A stretch of DNA of 64,000 nucleotides from contig NZ_LMPV01000006.1 of NCBI RefSeq assembly GCF_001423965.1, positions 186,001 to 250,000 of the forward strand. The letters are read 5' to 3'. The notes under the pieces are model-generated. The model had not been told where the DNA came from. It was given only the letters and a program-made list of their open reading frames with translations, and searched no databases. How positions within the stretch are numbered: the first letter of the stretch is position 1; the number at the start of each line of letters is the position of its first letter. A program made the position numbers and the translations under genes. Shown in pieces: positions 28,780 through 37,719 of the stretch. Source of the DNA: Exiguobacterium sp. Leaf196 (GTDB lineage: Bacteria; Bacillota; Bacilli; Exiguobacteriales; Exiguobacteriaceae).

Positions 28780-28791
28780 CTAGTATACGCA
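28780..28791 (-). promoter_or_regulatory. Possible promoter -10 element before lepB
   Basis: Minus-strand TGCGTATACTAG, identical to the 12-mer before rbgA, placed about 10 bases after the T tract of the rplS terminator. The -35 region falls in the T tract and is poor. Confidence 0.35.
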
Positions 28792-28810
28792 TAAACAACA
28801 AAAAAAAGAA

Positions 28811-28828
28811 GCTTGTCCGGAGACAAGC
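28811..28828 (-). terminator. Intrinsic terminator of rplS
   Basis: Seven-bp GC-containing stem (GCTTGTC/GACAAGC), 4-nt loop and a long T tract on the minus strand, 16 bases after the rplS stop. Confidence 0.9.
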
Positions 28829-28843
28829 CACTTTTTCACATGA

Positions 28844-29197
28844 TTAACGACGAATTTCTTTAATACGCGCCGCTTTACCACGAAGGTTACGGAGGTAGTA
28901 AAGTTTCGCACGACGGACTTTACCGTAGCGAACAACTTCGATTTGTGCAACACGTGGTGAGTGGAGCGGGAAAGCACGCTCAACGCCAACTCCGTAAGAA
29001 ATTTTACGGACTGTGAATGTTTCACTGATGCCGCCACCGTGACGTTTGATGACTACGCCTTCGAAGAGCTGAATACGCTCACGCGTACCCTCGACGACTT
29101 TAACGTGTACACGGACTGTATCCCCAGGACGGAACGCAGGGACGTCTGACTTGATTTGTTCTTGTGTAAGTTCACGGAACAATTGTTGTGTGTTCAT
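28844..29197 (-). CDS. rplS: 50S ribosomal protein L19
   Basis: A 117-residue ribosomal protein of the large subunit at the 30S-50S interface. The family core [16 protein letters not shown] followed by [20 protein letters not shown] is intact and the C-terminus is basic ([17 protein letters not shown]). It lies after trmD in the conserved rpsP-rimM-trmD-rplS order. A hairpin leader upstream looks like the L19 autoregulatory leader. Confidence 0.98.
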   Translation of the reverse strand: MNTQQLFRELTQEQIKSDVPAFRPGDTVRVHVKVVEGTRERIQLFEGVVIKRHGGGISETFTVRKISYGVGVERAFPLHSPRVAQIEVVRYGKVRRAKLYYLRNLRGKAARIKEIRR

Positions 29198-29239
29198 GAA
29201 TGATTTCTCCTTTTTTCACCAATGTTCTTATCTTCATTT

Positions 29240-29290
29240 GCTTTCAGCATCCGACAGCGGAACATCGTTAATGGGTGGCTTTTGCCACAT
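29240..29290 (-). ncRNA. Candidate ribosomal protein L19 leader
   Basis: In the 112-base gap between trmD and rplS the minus strand carries a hairpin GTGGC-AAAA-GCCAC (29275-29288) and, after ATTAACGATGT, a second hairpin TCCG-CTGT-CGGA (29250-29261). The spacing and these sequences resemble the L19 leader RNA found before rplS in Bacilli. The match is from memory and needs a covariance search. Confidence 0.5.
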
Positions 29291-29309
29291 GTTTTAACTT
29301 ATCATAGAT

Positions 29310-30038
29310 TCAATCGTTTGACAATCCTGAAATCGATTCTAAATAAAGACGATCATCCTCGGTTAATGGAGCGTCAGCCAACAGATCCGGACGACGCTCA
29401 AATGTCCGCTTCAGCGACTGTTCCCGTCGCCATTTTGCAATCCGGGCATGGTTGCCTGATAACAAGACGTCGGGTACCTGGTATCCGGCATATTCAGCAG
29501 GACGTGTATAGTGTGGATATTCAAGAAGTCCCGTCGAAAAGGAATCGTCTTCGTGACTCTCAGACGCACCGAGGACGTCTGGCAAGAGACGGACGACAGC
29601 GTCAATCATTGTCATCGCAGCCAGTTCCCCTCCCGTCAAGACGAAGTCCCCAAGCGAGACCTCATCCGTTACAAGGTGATCATGAATCCGCTGATCAAAT
29701 CCTTCGTAATGACCACATAGGAAGACCAGTTCTTCTTCTTGTGCCCACTCTTCTGCCATCCGTTGCGAAAAACGTTTACCGGTCGGTGTCATGACGATGA
29801 TTCGTCGTTTTCCTTCCGGCAGACTCGCCATCGCGTCGAAGACGGGTTGAGGGGTCAACAGCATGCCTGCTCCCCCACCATACGGATAATCATCGACTTT
29901 ACCATGACGATTCGTCGAGAAGTCTCGAAAATTGATTGTTTCAAGACTGACACGTTCATCATCTTGCGCTCGTTTGACTATTGAATGATCGAGCGCTGAA
30001 AACATTTCCGGAAACAGCGTCAACACTCGGATGTTCAT
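29310..30038 (-). CDS. trmD: tRNA (guanine-37-N1)-methyltransferase
   Basis: A 242-residue SPOUT knot methyltransferase. The conserved stretch [20 protein letters not shown] is at residues 38-57, and the knot contains [20 protein letters not shown]. It methylates G37 of several tRNAs to prevent frameshifting. The start overlaps the rimM stop by ATGA. The family cannot be mistaken, and the length is usual. Confidence 0.97.
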   Translation of the reverse strand: MNIRVLTLFPEMFSALDHSIVKRAQDDERVSLETINFRDFSTNRHGKVDDYPYGGGAGMLLTPQPVFDAMASLPEGKRRIIVMTPTGKRFSQRMAEEWAQEEELVFLCGHYEGFDQRIHDHLVTDEVSLGDFVLTGGELAAMTMIDAVVRLLPDVLGASESHEDDSFSTGLLEYPHYTRPAEYAGYQVPDVLLSGNHARIAKWRREQSLKRTFERRPDLLADAPLTEDDRLYLESISGLSND

Positions 30039-30544
30039 TCTTCAATCAATCCTGGAAGCGGTGTGATTTGGATACGTTTTTGCTCGACATCGACGGAAGC
30101 AACGACTTGCTCGATATACGGGATTAGGACATCCTTTTTCCCATCGCGTTTGATCGTCCAGACGTCATTTGCGCCTGTTTCAAGAATGTCGGATACGACT
30201 CCGATTTTCGTCTCACCGTCATAAACCGTACAACCGATGATCTCATGATAGTAAAATTCATGCTCGTCTAAGTCTTGTAAATCTTCTGCGTGGACATAGA
30301 GTTTCAATCCTTTATACTTCTCGACGTCATTGATATGGTGCATCCCTTTGAACGTCACCATGATGAATTGTTTGTGTTTTCGGTAACCACTGATTGTCAC
30401 CGGTGTGTACGTTCCGTCAGATCCAAGAAAAACTTCCTTCCCGACTTTAAAGCGTTCCTCCGGAAAATCCGTGCTCGCGAGTAACTTTAATTCACCTTTT
30501 AGACCATGTGTATTGGCGATTTTCGCAATTTCCAACCATTCCAT
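30035..30544 (-). CDS. rimM: 16S rRNA processing protein RimM
   Basis: A 169-residue protein with an N-terminal RimM domain ([20 protein letters not shown]) and a C-terminal PRC-barrel ([20 protein letters not shown]). It helps maturation of the 30S head. SD AAAGGAAG precedes the ATG. A terminator-like hairpin separates it from rpsP, and khpA (ylqC) and ylqD, which lie here in B. subtilis, are absent. Confidence 0.96.
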   Translation of the reverse strand: MEWLEIAKIANTHGLKGELKLLASTDFPEERFKVGKEVFLGSDGTYTPVTISGYRKHKQFIMVTFKGMHHINDVEKYKGLKLYVHAEDLQDLDEHEFYYHEIIGCTVYDGETKIGVVSDILETGANDVWTIKRDGKKDVLIPYIEQVVASVDVEQKRIQITPLPGLIEE

Positions 30545-30575
30545 TCATTTCACTTCCTTTCTTGAATTAAAAAAA

Positions 30576-30599
30576 GGAGGTAAGCTTTTGCTCACCTCC
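30576..30599 (-). terminator. Terminator-like hairpin between rpsP and rimM
   Basis: Ten-bp stem (GGAGGTGAGC / GCTTACCTCC, one G-U pair), AAAA loop and seven T on the minus strand, ending 25 nt before the rimM ATG. Strong enough to act as a partial terminator inside the operon. Confidence 0.85.
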
Positions 30600-30606
30600 T
30601 AACGTC

Positions 30607-30882
30607 TTACTTCGCGAGTTTCGCGTTGTGGAATTTCTCCATGATACCAGCTTGTGAGAAGAGGTTACGAACTGTGTCCGAAGGTTTAGCACCTTCAGAG
30701 AGCCATTTAAGAGCTAGCTCTTCGTTGATTTTAACTTCTGCTTCTGGTTTAGCAACTGGATTGTAGTATCCGATTTGCTCGATGAAACGACCATCACGTG
30801 GTGCACGTGAGTCTGCTACTACCACACGGTAGAAAGGTGATTTTTTTGCGCCCATGCGCTTAAGACGAATTTTAACTGCCAT
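30607..30882 (-). CDS. rpsP: 30S ribosomal protein S16
   Basis: A 91-residue ribosomal protein with the S16 N-terminus ([20 protein letters not shown]) and [20 protein letters not shown]. It is needed for 30S assembly. SD GGAGGG lies 8 nt before the ATG. It is followed 8 bases after its stop by a hairpin plus T tract, which would allow much more rpsP mRNA than rimM mRNA. Confidence 0.98.
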   Translation of the reverse strand: MAVKIRLKRMGAKKSPFYRVVVADSRAPRDGRFIEQIGYYNPVAKPEAEVKINEELALKWLSEGAKPSDTVRNLFSQAGIMEKFHNAKLAK

Positions 30883-30975
30883 TCGTAAGTCCCTCCAAAT
30901 AATAGATGATTTTTTCGTTTAGTCAAATTGACAACTTCATTAGTATACAACGTTACAGCAAAAGAGAAAAGACTT

Positions 30976-32325
30976 TTAAAAGAATGGAAGGCCAAAGCCT
31001 TTCTTTTTCCCTTTGCCCATCTGTCCGGAAAATTGTTTCATCATTTTCCGCATGTCTTCGAACTGTTTAATGAGACGGTTGACTTCTTGGATACTGCGTC
31101 CGCTACCACGGGCAATCCGCTTCCGACGACTCGCATTCAAGATTTCAGGTTCAGTCCGCTCTCGTTTCGTCATCGATTGGATAATCGCTTCGACATACAC
31201 GAGTTGCTTCTCATCGATTTGGGCGTTTTTCAACCCCTTCATCTTCCCTTTACCTGCCCCAGGGATCATTCCCAACAGTTCGTCGAGTGGACCCATCTGT
31301 TTCACTTGCTGCAACTGCTCGATGAAATCATCGAATGTAAACGATGCATCGCGCATTTTGCTTTCTAACTCTTTGGCACGCGTAGCGTCCATTTGTGACT
31401 CTGCTTTTTCAATCAGTGTCAGCATGTCTCCCATGCCTAGAATCCGAGACGCCATCCGCTCGGGATAGAATGGTTCGATGGCATCGAGCTTCTCTCCAAG
31501 ACCGACGAATTTAATCGGTGCTCCGGTGACTGCCTTGATGGAGAGTGCTGCACCACCTCGCGTATCTCCGTCGAGCTTCGTCAGAACAACCCCCGTCACG
31601 CCAAGCTTCTCGTTGAAGCTTTCTGCGACGTTGACGGCGTCCTGACCCGTCATCGAATCGACGACAAGGAAGATTTCATGCGGTTTGGCGATCTCTTTAA
31701 CATCAACGAGTTCCTGCATTAGTTCCTCATCGACGTGCAGACGACCTGCCGTATCGATCAACACGATATCGTGATGATGCTCTTTTGCATAATCGAGTGC
31801 ACCGGTAACGATTTCTTGCGGACTGACCTGATCTCCCATTGAGAAGACCGGCAACTCCAATTGTTTCCCGAGTGTCTCTAATTGTTTGATTGCTGCCGGA
31901 CGATAAATATCCGCCGCAACAAGCAAAGGACTACGATTATGTTTTTTACGTAAATGATTGGCAAGCTTACCCGTTGTCGTTGTTTTACCTGCCCCTTGCA
32001 GACCTGTCATCATGATGACGGTCGGAGGACGGTTCGCAAGCGTCAATGGTGACACTTCCGCACCCATCAGATTCGTCAATTCATCATGGACGATCTTGAC
32101 GACTTGTTGCCCTGGCGTCAAAGATGTCATGACGTCCTGTCCGACGGCACGTTCCTTTACATCATTTACGAATTGTTTGACGACCTTGAAGTTGACGTCG
32201 GCTTCGAGTAGCGCTAAGCGAACTTCGCGCATCATCTCTTTGACGTCTGCTTCAGAAATCTTACCTTTACCTCGCATTTTAGCGAGACTGGCTTGAAGCC
32301 GTTCCGATAATCCTTCGAATGCCAT
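30976..32325 (-). CDS. ffh: Signal recognition particle GTPase Ffh
   Basis: A 449-residue SRP54 protein with an N-terminal four-helix bundle, the G domain (G1 GLQGAGKTTTTGKLA; IDTAGRL; TKLDGDTRGGAAL) and a C-terminal Met-rich M domain (about residues 300-430: MGPLDELLGMIPGAGKGKMK). It binds signal peptides and 4.5S/6S-like scRNA to target ribosomes to FtsY. It lies 12 bases after ylxM, which probably modulates it. Confidence 0.97.
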   Translation of the reverse strand: MAFEGLSERLQASLAKMRGKGKISEADVKEMMREVRLALLEADVNFKVVKQFVNDVKERAVGQDVMTSLTPGQQVVKIVHDELTNLMGAEVSPLTLANRPPTVIMMTGLQGAGKTTTTGKLANHLRKKHNRSPLLVAADIYRPAAIKQLETLGKQLELPVFSMGDQVSPQEIVTGALDYAKEHHHDIVLIDTAGRLHVDEELMQELVDVKEIAKPHEIFLVVDSMTGQDAVNVAESFNEKLGVTGVVLTKLDGDTRGGAALSIKAVTGAPIKFVGLGEKLDAIEPFYPERMASRILGMGDMLTLIEKAESQMDATRAKELESKMRDASFTFDDFIEQLQQVKQMGPLDELLGMIPGAGKGKMKGLKNAQIDEKQLVYVEAIIQSMTKRERTEPEILNASRRKRIARGSGRSIQEVNRLIKQFEDMRKMMKQFSGQMGKGKKKGFGLPFF

Positions 32326-32337
32326 TAAGAATGCCTC

Positions 32338-32658
32338 CTACTCTAATTGCTCCAATGTCTCAATGATCACTAGGGCTTCACCCGGAAGGTCGCATTGCTT
32401 CAGCTGATCGAGTAACTGCTTTCGCCGTTCGTGTTTCTTGAACAGGGATAGTCGTTCTTCATACTGCTCGAGCATGGCTTCCGTGCGTTTTATGTTGTCG
32501 TAGACTGCTTGTCGGCTGACTTCAAACTCATCGGCGATCTCACCTAAGGAAAAGTCATCTAAGTAATAGAGTGACATGTAATTCCGTTGTTTTGGCGTCA
32601 AAAGCTCCTGATAAAAGTCAATCAGATAGTTCATCCGGTTCGTTTTATCAAGTGTCAT
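32338..32658 (-). CDS. ylxM: SRP-associated DNA-binding-like protein YlxM
   Basis: A 106-residue helix-turn-helix protein ([20 protein letters not shown] near residues 45-65), nearly identical in layout to B. subtilis YlxM. YlxM family members bind Ffh and affect SRP function in streptococci, so the gene may not act as a classical regulator. It heads the ylxM-ffh-rpsP unit behind a strong promoter. SD GGAGG lies 7 nt before the ATG. Confidence 0.92.
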   Translation of the reverse strand: MTLDKTNRMNYLIDFYQELLTPKQRNYMSLYYLDDFSLGEIADEFEVSRQAVYDNIKRTEAMLEQYEERLSLFKKHERRKQLLDQLKQCDLPGEALVIIETLEQLE

Positions 32659-32702
32659 CCGAGCACCTCCGCAATGTTAAGTGAAATTCCTTTACAGATA
32701 GT

Positions 32703-32731
32703 ATAGTACAGCCCTCACAGTGTGTTGTCAA
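32703..32731 (-). promoter_or_regulatory. Sigma-A promoter of ylxM-ffh-rpsP
   Basis: On the minus strand TTGACA (perfect -35), 17-nt spacer, TACTAT (-10, 4/6), preceded by AAGAAAAAAAC, an A-rich UP-like element. The same 17-nt A-tract plus -35 block recurs before yloU (48072-48088). Confidence 0.75.
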
Positions 32732-32757
32732 GTTTTTTTCTTTACATGAAACGTCGC

Positions 32758-33762
32758 TTATTCTGCGCTTTCTTCCGTGTCAACGTTTTCTTTTTCTTCA
32801 AAGACATCACCGAACAATCCATACACGAATTGTTCTGCATCAAACGGTTGTAAATCATCGATTTTTTCACCAAGACCAACGAACTTGACCGGGAGGTTCA
32901 ATTCGTTCTTGATCGCAAGGACGATTCCACCTTTTGCCGTTCCATCAAGCTTCGTCAAGACGATCCCGCTGACGTTCGTCGCTTGTTTGAAGGCTTTCGC
33001 CTGCACCATCGCGTTTTGTCCTGTCGTCGCGTCAAGCGCCAGCAATACTTCGTGAGGAGCGCCTGGAATTTCACGTTCGATGACACGTTTGACCTTTTCA
33101 AGTTCGTTCATCAGGTTGACCTTGTTTTGAAGGCGTCCTGCCGTATCGCAAATCAGGACATCGACCTTACGTGCTTTAGCTGCTTGGACAGCGTCGTAAA
33201 CAACAGCGGCCGGATCCGATCCTTCTCCTTGACGGATGACCGGTACACCGGAGCGTTCGCCCCAGACTTGCAGTTGATCGATTGCACCCGCACGGAACGT
33301 ATCACCCGCTGCTAACATGACGCTCTTGCCTTCTTGTTTCAAGCGGTTCGCAAGTTTCCCGATCGTCGTCGTCTTCCCGACCCCATTAACACCGACGAAG
33401 AGAATGACGTTCAGCTCATGATCGAGATCGAGTGCTGTCTCTTCCTCTTCAACTAACATCTTCGCGACGACTTCAACGAGGACATCACGTACTTCTTTTG
33501 GATCCTTGACGTTACGTCGTTTAACTTCTGTCTTTAACTCCTCGACCAAATCCATTGTCGTCGTCACGCCGACGTCGGCTTGAATCAATACTTCCTCTAA
33601 TTCTTCGAAGAAATCCTCATCGACTTCGCGGAAACGATAGACGAGATCATTGACGGCACTTGCCAGTCCATCGCGTGTCTTCGTCAGTCCTTGTGTGAAT
33701 TTCGTCGTGACTTCTTGCGTCGAAGTCGTCAAGCGGTCTTTCAGTTTTTTAAAGAAACTCAT
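32758..33762 (-). CDS. ftsY: SRP receptor GTPase FtsY
   Basis: A 334-residue SRP-receptor GTPase. After a charged helical N-terminal region (no acidic A domain of the E. coli type) come G1 GVNGVGKTTTIGKLA, LICDTAGRL and TKLDGTAKGG. It docks the ribosome-Ffh complex at the membrane. The start overlaps the smc stop by ATGA, as in B. subtilis smc-ftsY. The C-terminal Glu-rich tail (EEKENVDTEESAE) is a little longer than usual. Confidence 0.96.
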   Translation of the reverse strand: MSFFKKLKDRLTTSTQEVTTKFTQGLTKTRDGLASAVNDLVYRFREVDEDFFEELEEVLIQADVGVTTTMDLVEELKTEVKRRNVKDPKEVRDVLVEVVAKMLVEEEETALDLDHELNVILFVGVNGVGKTTTIGKLANRLKQEGKSVMLAAGDTFRAGAIDQLQVWGERSGVPVIRQGEGSDPAAVVYDAVQAAKARKVDVLICDTAGRLQNKVNLMNELEKVKRVIEREIPGAPHEVLLALDATTGQNAMVQAKAFKQATNVSGIVLTKLDGTAKGGIVLAIKNELNLPVKFVGLGEKIDDLQPFDAEQFVYGLFGDVFEEKENVDTEESAE

Positions 33763-36700
33763 TGTTTAATCTCCTTTGGTTCTTCACTTAATGTACGTCG
33801 TGCCTCTTCTAGTTTAACGGATAACACTTCAGATATCCCGTTTTGCTGCATCGTGACGCCGTACAAGACGTCTGCCGCCTCCATCGTTCCTTTCCGATGG
33901 GTGATGATGACGAACTGTGTCTCGCGCGCTAGCTGATGGACGAATTCGCCGAATCGCGCGACGTTCGCTTCATCAAGTGCCGCCTCGACTTCATCGAGGA
34001 CACAGAATGGGACAGGACGGGTCTTTAGAATCGCGAACAAGAGAGCGATCGCCGTCAAGGCACGCTCTCCACCTGACAAGAGCGACAAATTTTGTAGCTT
34101 TTTGCCTGGCGGTTTCGCGACGATATCGATTCCGCTCGTCAGTAGATCAGTCGGATCGACGAGTACAAGGTCGGCTTCTCCACCCCCGAACAACTCCCGG
34201 AACGTTTCTCGGAAATGCTCACGGACGGCATCATACGTTTGTCGGAACAATCGAATGACTTCCCGGTCCATCTCTTCAATGACACCATAGAGATCCGTTT
34301 TAGCGGCGACGAGATCATCTCGTTGCGCCGATAGGAACGTAAACCGTTCATCGACTTCCGCGAATTCTTCGATTGCACCGATATTGACGATGCCGATTTC
34401 TTCGAGTTGACGCTTGAGCAGATGAATTTCCTCTTTCGCCTCATCATACGATTGATCGAGCGGAGCGATCAACTCGAGCAGTAATCCCATCTCTTCGAGC
34501 ATTTCTTGTCTTGTCTCAAGGCGTGTACTCGTTTTCCCTTGTGAGAGTCGTAATTGCTCAAGTGCCTGTTTCGTCGTTTGTTGATCGTCCTTCGTCTTCG
34601 CTTCGCGAATTCGAATTAAGCGCAAGGATTCTGCCTGCACTTGAATCCGTTGCCCGATCGCGACGAGTTCGGTCTCGACCCGTTGTTGTTCCTGTTCCTG
34701 TTCGCGCTGTTCCGCGTGCAAGGCATCGATTTTCGCTTCGTCGAATCCTTCGAGGACATGACGCAAGTCACGGCGTTTATGACCACGTTCAAGCTTCGCG
34801 TGACTGACCTGTTCCGTCAGACGCTCGATATCTTGCGTGAGTTGCGCTTGTTTCATTTGAATCGTCCGCTCTTCAAGAACTGCTTCTGCTTGTTCCTTCT
34901 TCAGTTCGTCCATCGTGACGGCACCACGAGCTTGAGCATCCTTAAGACGATCAAGTGCTTGTCTGAGCTCTGTTTGACGTTCCGTCCATTTCGCGATCTC
35001 GACTTCTGACATTTCGATGATACGGCGTGCTTCCTGTTCTTGTTCGAGCACACGTGCCATCTGCCGGTCTTCAACCGATAATTCGGACGTCATGACGGCG
35101 AGGTGACGCTTCGCATCTGCCAACGTATCCCGCGATTGCTCGAGTTGTCCTTGTAATTCTTGAATCGTTTCTGTCCGCGTCCGAGCAGTAGCATCAAGCG
35201 TCTGAATCGCCGCTCTTAGATCTTCCAAGCGGCGCATCTGCTCTCGAATGACCGCTTGCCCTCGCGTCAGTCCCTCTTTTAACTCGTCGAGCTCGCGCGA
35301 TTGACTGAACAATGGTGTGCCTTTTTTCCGACTTCCGCCGGTCATCGTTCCACCGACGTTGACGACATCTCCTTCGAGCGTGACGAGACGATAGCGATGT
35401 CCTGTCGAACGGGCAATTTGGTTCGCTTGTTCAAGTGATTCGACGACGAGTGTCGTACCGAGTAAGTTCATCTTTAATTTCGTCAGCGTCTCGTCTGTCG
35501 TCACAAGATCACTTGCGATCCCGACGAATCCAGACATCTCCCCGACTTGTTCTCGCACCGAACGGTTGACTTCACGTGTTTGGAGTGAGGCGAGCGGCAT
35601 GAACGTCGCTCGACCGGCATTTAAGCGTCGCAGTTCCTGGATTAGACGACGTCCTGTCGCATCGGTATCAACGACGATGTTTTGCATTGCCCCACCAAGC
35701 GCCGTCTCGATTGCCGCTTCAAATCGCGCAGGGACCGAAATCAACTCCGCGACCGCTCCGTGAATACCTGGGTAATGATCTCGTTGTTTTAATATCGTCT
35801 TAACGGCACCGAAATAACCGCTATAGTCGGCTTTGACGGATTCAAGAAATTCAATCCGATCTTCCGTCTTATGACGACGTCGCTCTAAATCCGCAACGGA
35901 CTGTTCAACTTGGCGTAACGCATGTTGTTGTTCGTCTCGTGCTGCGAGTGCCGTTGCCTCTTCCTCAGTCACTTGATCTAATTCTGTCCGGATCGAAGCA
36001 ACGTCCGCTTCTAATCGAGCGACGTCTTCCTCAAGTTGACGACGGGTCGACTGCTTCGTACCGCTATCCACCGTAAAGGAACGTTGTTGTTCTTCTGCCT
36101 GCATGAGATCTTGCTTCGCCCGATTATAGGCATTATTCGTCGCAGCCAATCGGCTCGCCACTTCAAAGGCTTCCGAACGTAATGCTTCGGCTTCCTTATC
36201 AAAATCACGATCAGTTTGTGTCAACGCTTGATCAGCTCGTTCTCGCTCAGCCGTAATCCGTTTTGCTTCCTGATCGACTTCTGCTTGGCGTTCCTGTAAA
36301 GCGGTTAGTTCGAGTTCTAGTTCCTTGACGCGTTCTTCGACGATCGCGACCTCTTGTTCGAGTCGCTCTTTCGTCTCGGTCCCGTGTTTTTCACGTTCTT
36401 TTGCTAGGTTAAGGGCACCTTGGATCTCAACAAGTCGCGTCGAGACATGTCGAAGTTGCTCCTGCAAAGCGTTTTCTTGTTGTCGTTCTTCTTCAAGCGT
36501 CGCTTCTTGTTTCTCCCGGGACACGACGGTCTCTTCGTGAGTTGTCTTTTGAGATGCAAGACGTTCTTCACATTGTGCGATATCACGCGCCAGTGTTTCG
36601 AGCTCCGTCTGATACGTCGTGATTTCATGCGCCAAGATGCCACGTTCCAGTACATCATGCCGTTCTCGAGCGACGAGATACTCTTTCGCGAGCGCCGCTT

Positions 36701-37322
36701 GTTCACGTAACGGCTCGATTCGTCCACCAAGTTCATATAAAATATCATCGACACGCGATAGATTCGCTTCCGTATCACTTAATTTCCGCTCGGCTTGCTT
36801 TTTGCGATGACGATACTTCAAGACGCCTGCTGCTTCTTCAATGACAGCACGACGTTCTTCCGGTTTTCCGGAAATGACTTGTTCGACCCGACCCTGTCCG
36901 ATAATCGCAAAGGCGTCACGCGACAAGCCTGTGTCCATGAACAAATCAAGGACATCCTTCAGGCGACATGGTTTTTTATTTAAAAAATAATCGCTATCGC
37001 CATTACGGCTGACACGACGTGTAACACTGATCTCCTGATAAGGTAACGCGACCGTTCCCGACTCGTTATCTAAGACGAGCGTCACTTCTGCAAATTGTTT
37101 TCGGTGTTCAGACAAACTGCCGGCAAAAATGACGTCTTCCATCTTCGCCCCACGTAGTGACTTCGCAGATTGTTCTCCGAGCACCCAACGGACAGCGTCC
37201 GATATATTTGATTTTCCACTTCCGTTCGGTCCGACGACTGCCGTGACACCCGGAAGGAATTCTAGTTCAGTTCGATTGGCAAATGATTTGAAGCCATTGA
37301 TTTCAATTCGTTTTAAGTACAT
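33759..37322 (-). CDS. smc: Chromosome segregation ATPase SMC
   Basis: A 1187-residue SMC protein. N-terminal ATPase half with FKSFANRTE and Walker A GPNGSGKSN near residue 32; two long coiled coils; a hinge at about 500-680 (FGAVKTILKQRDHYPGIHGA); and the C-terminal half with signature LLSGGERALTAIALLFA and Walker B CVLDEVEAALDEANVARF. It condenses and segregates the origin region with ScpAB. The ATG at 37322 is preceded by GGTGATC, complementary to the extended 16S anti-SD; a GTG three codons earlier (37331) is inside that SD. Confidence 0.97.
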   Translation of the reverse strand: MYLKRIEINGFKSFANRTELEFLPGVTAVVGPNGSGKSNISDAVRWVLGEQSAKSLRGAKMEDVIFAGSLSEHRKQFAEVTLVLDNESGTVALPYQEISVTRRVSRNGDSDYFLNKKPCRLKDVLDLFMDTGLSRDAFAIIGQGRVEQVISGKPEERRAVIEEAAGVLKYRHRKKQAERKLSDTEANLSRVDDILYELGGRIEPLREQAALAKEYLVARERHDVLERGILAHEITTYQTELETLARDIAQCEERLASQKTTHEETVVSREKQEATLEEERQQENALQEQLRHVSTRLVEIQGALNLAKEREKHGTETKERLEQEVAIVEERVKELELELTALQERQAEVDQEAKRITAERERADQALTQTDRDFDKEAEALRSEAFEVASRLAATNNAYNRAKQDLMQAEEQQRSFTVDSGTKQSTRRQLEEDVARLEADVASIRTELDQVTEEEATALAARDEQQHALRQVEQSVADLERRRHKTEDRIEFLESVKADYSGYFGAVKTILKQRDHYPGIHGAVAELISVPARFEAAIETALGGAMQNIVVDTDATGRRLIQELRRLNAGRATFMPLASLQTREVNRSVREQVGEMSGFVGIASDLVTTDETLTKLKMNLLGTTLVVESLEQANQIARSTGHRYRLVTLEGDVVNVGGTMTGGSRKKGTPLFSQSRELDELKEGLTRGQAVIREQMRRLEDLRAAIQTLDATARTRTETIQELQGQLEQSRDTLADAKRHLAVMTSELSVEDRQMARVLEQEQEARRIIEMSEVEIAKWTERQTELRQALDRLKDAQARGAVTMDELKKEQAEAVLEERTIQMKQAQLTQDIERLTEQVSHAKLERGHKRRDLRHVLEGFDEAKIDALHAEQREQEQEQQRVETELVAIGQRIQVQAESLRLIRIREAKTKDDQQTTKQALEQLRLSQGKTSTRLETRQEMLEEMGLLLELIAPLDQSYDEAKEEIHLLKRQLEEIGIVNIGAIEEFAEVDERFTFLSAQRDDLVAAKTDLYGVIEEMDREVIRLFRQTYDAVREHFRETFRELFGGGEADLVLVDPTDLLTSGIDIVAKPPGKKLQNLSLLSGGERALTAIALLFAILKTRPVPFCVLDEVEAALDEANVARFGEFVHQLARETQFVIITHRKGTMEAADVLYGVTMQQNGISEVLSVKLEEARRTLSEEPKEIKQ

Positions 37323-37448
37323 CTTGATCACCCGTATGTTTAAATTTCTTTTGAATTTCTTTCAGTTTACCATAGCCGAAACGCTAGCAACATGATAGGT
37401 TTTAAGGTAGTATCATGCGAAACAAGAAGAAGAGGAGCGAATAACACG

Positions 37449-37649
37449 ATGACGATTGAACAAATGATTGAAGCAATCTTAGATAAATTGAATATCATCA
37501 ACAAAGGGGTCATTAAAGCAGAACAGTTCGATGGCTCAAAAAATGAGGACTTAAAAGAGATTTATGAGTTCGTCATGATGCGAGACTCGCTATCACTTGC
37601 AGAGGTCGACGCGATCGTCGACGAACTGAAATCCCTTAAGACTGTTTAA
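37449..37649 (+). CDS. Small DUF1128-family protein
   Basis: A 66-residue acidic helical protein (MTIEQMIEAILDKLNIINKG) resembling the DUF1128 family of Bacillus (YfkK-like). Its function is unknown. It is transcribed on the plus strand between rnc and smc, which are neighbours on one strand in B. subtilis, so here it breaks that operon. GAGGAGC lies about 10 nt before the ATG. It ends before a bidirectional terminator shared with rnc. No strong -35/-10 pair was found upstream. Confidence 0.75.
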   Translation: MTIEQMIEAILDKLNIINKGVIKAEQFDGSKNEDLKEIYEFVMMRDSLSLAEVDAIVDELKSLKTV

Positions 37650-37673
37650 TCGAGTAAGCACCACACGATAAAA

Positions 37674-37709
37674 GCCGATCATCTCTTGTGCGTTCGAGAG
37701 ATGGTCGGC
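37674..37709. terminator. Bidirectional terminator between the DUF1128 gene and rnc
   Basis: Thirteen-bp stem (GCCGATCATCTCT with AGAGATGGTCGGC, one mismatch or wobble) with a 10-nt loop, T tract on the plus strand and A-rich flank giving U-rich tail on the minus strand. It ends both convergent units. Confidence 0.85.
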
Positions 37710-37719
37710 CTTTTGTTGC

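Noticed and set aside
30886-30925. TTGACT-16-TATTAT as rpsP promoter
   Set aside because: The -10 is so close to the SD that the transcript would begin within or after the GGAGGG.
36420-36710. Plus-strand ORF opposite smc
   Set aside because: Cysteine/phenylalanine-rich shadow of a coiled-coil gene, no family likeness, no SD.
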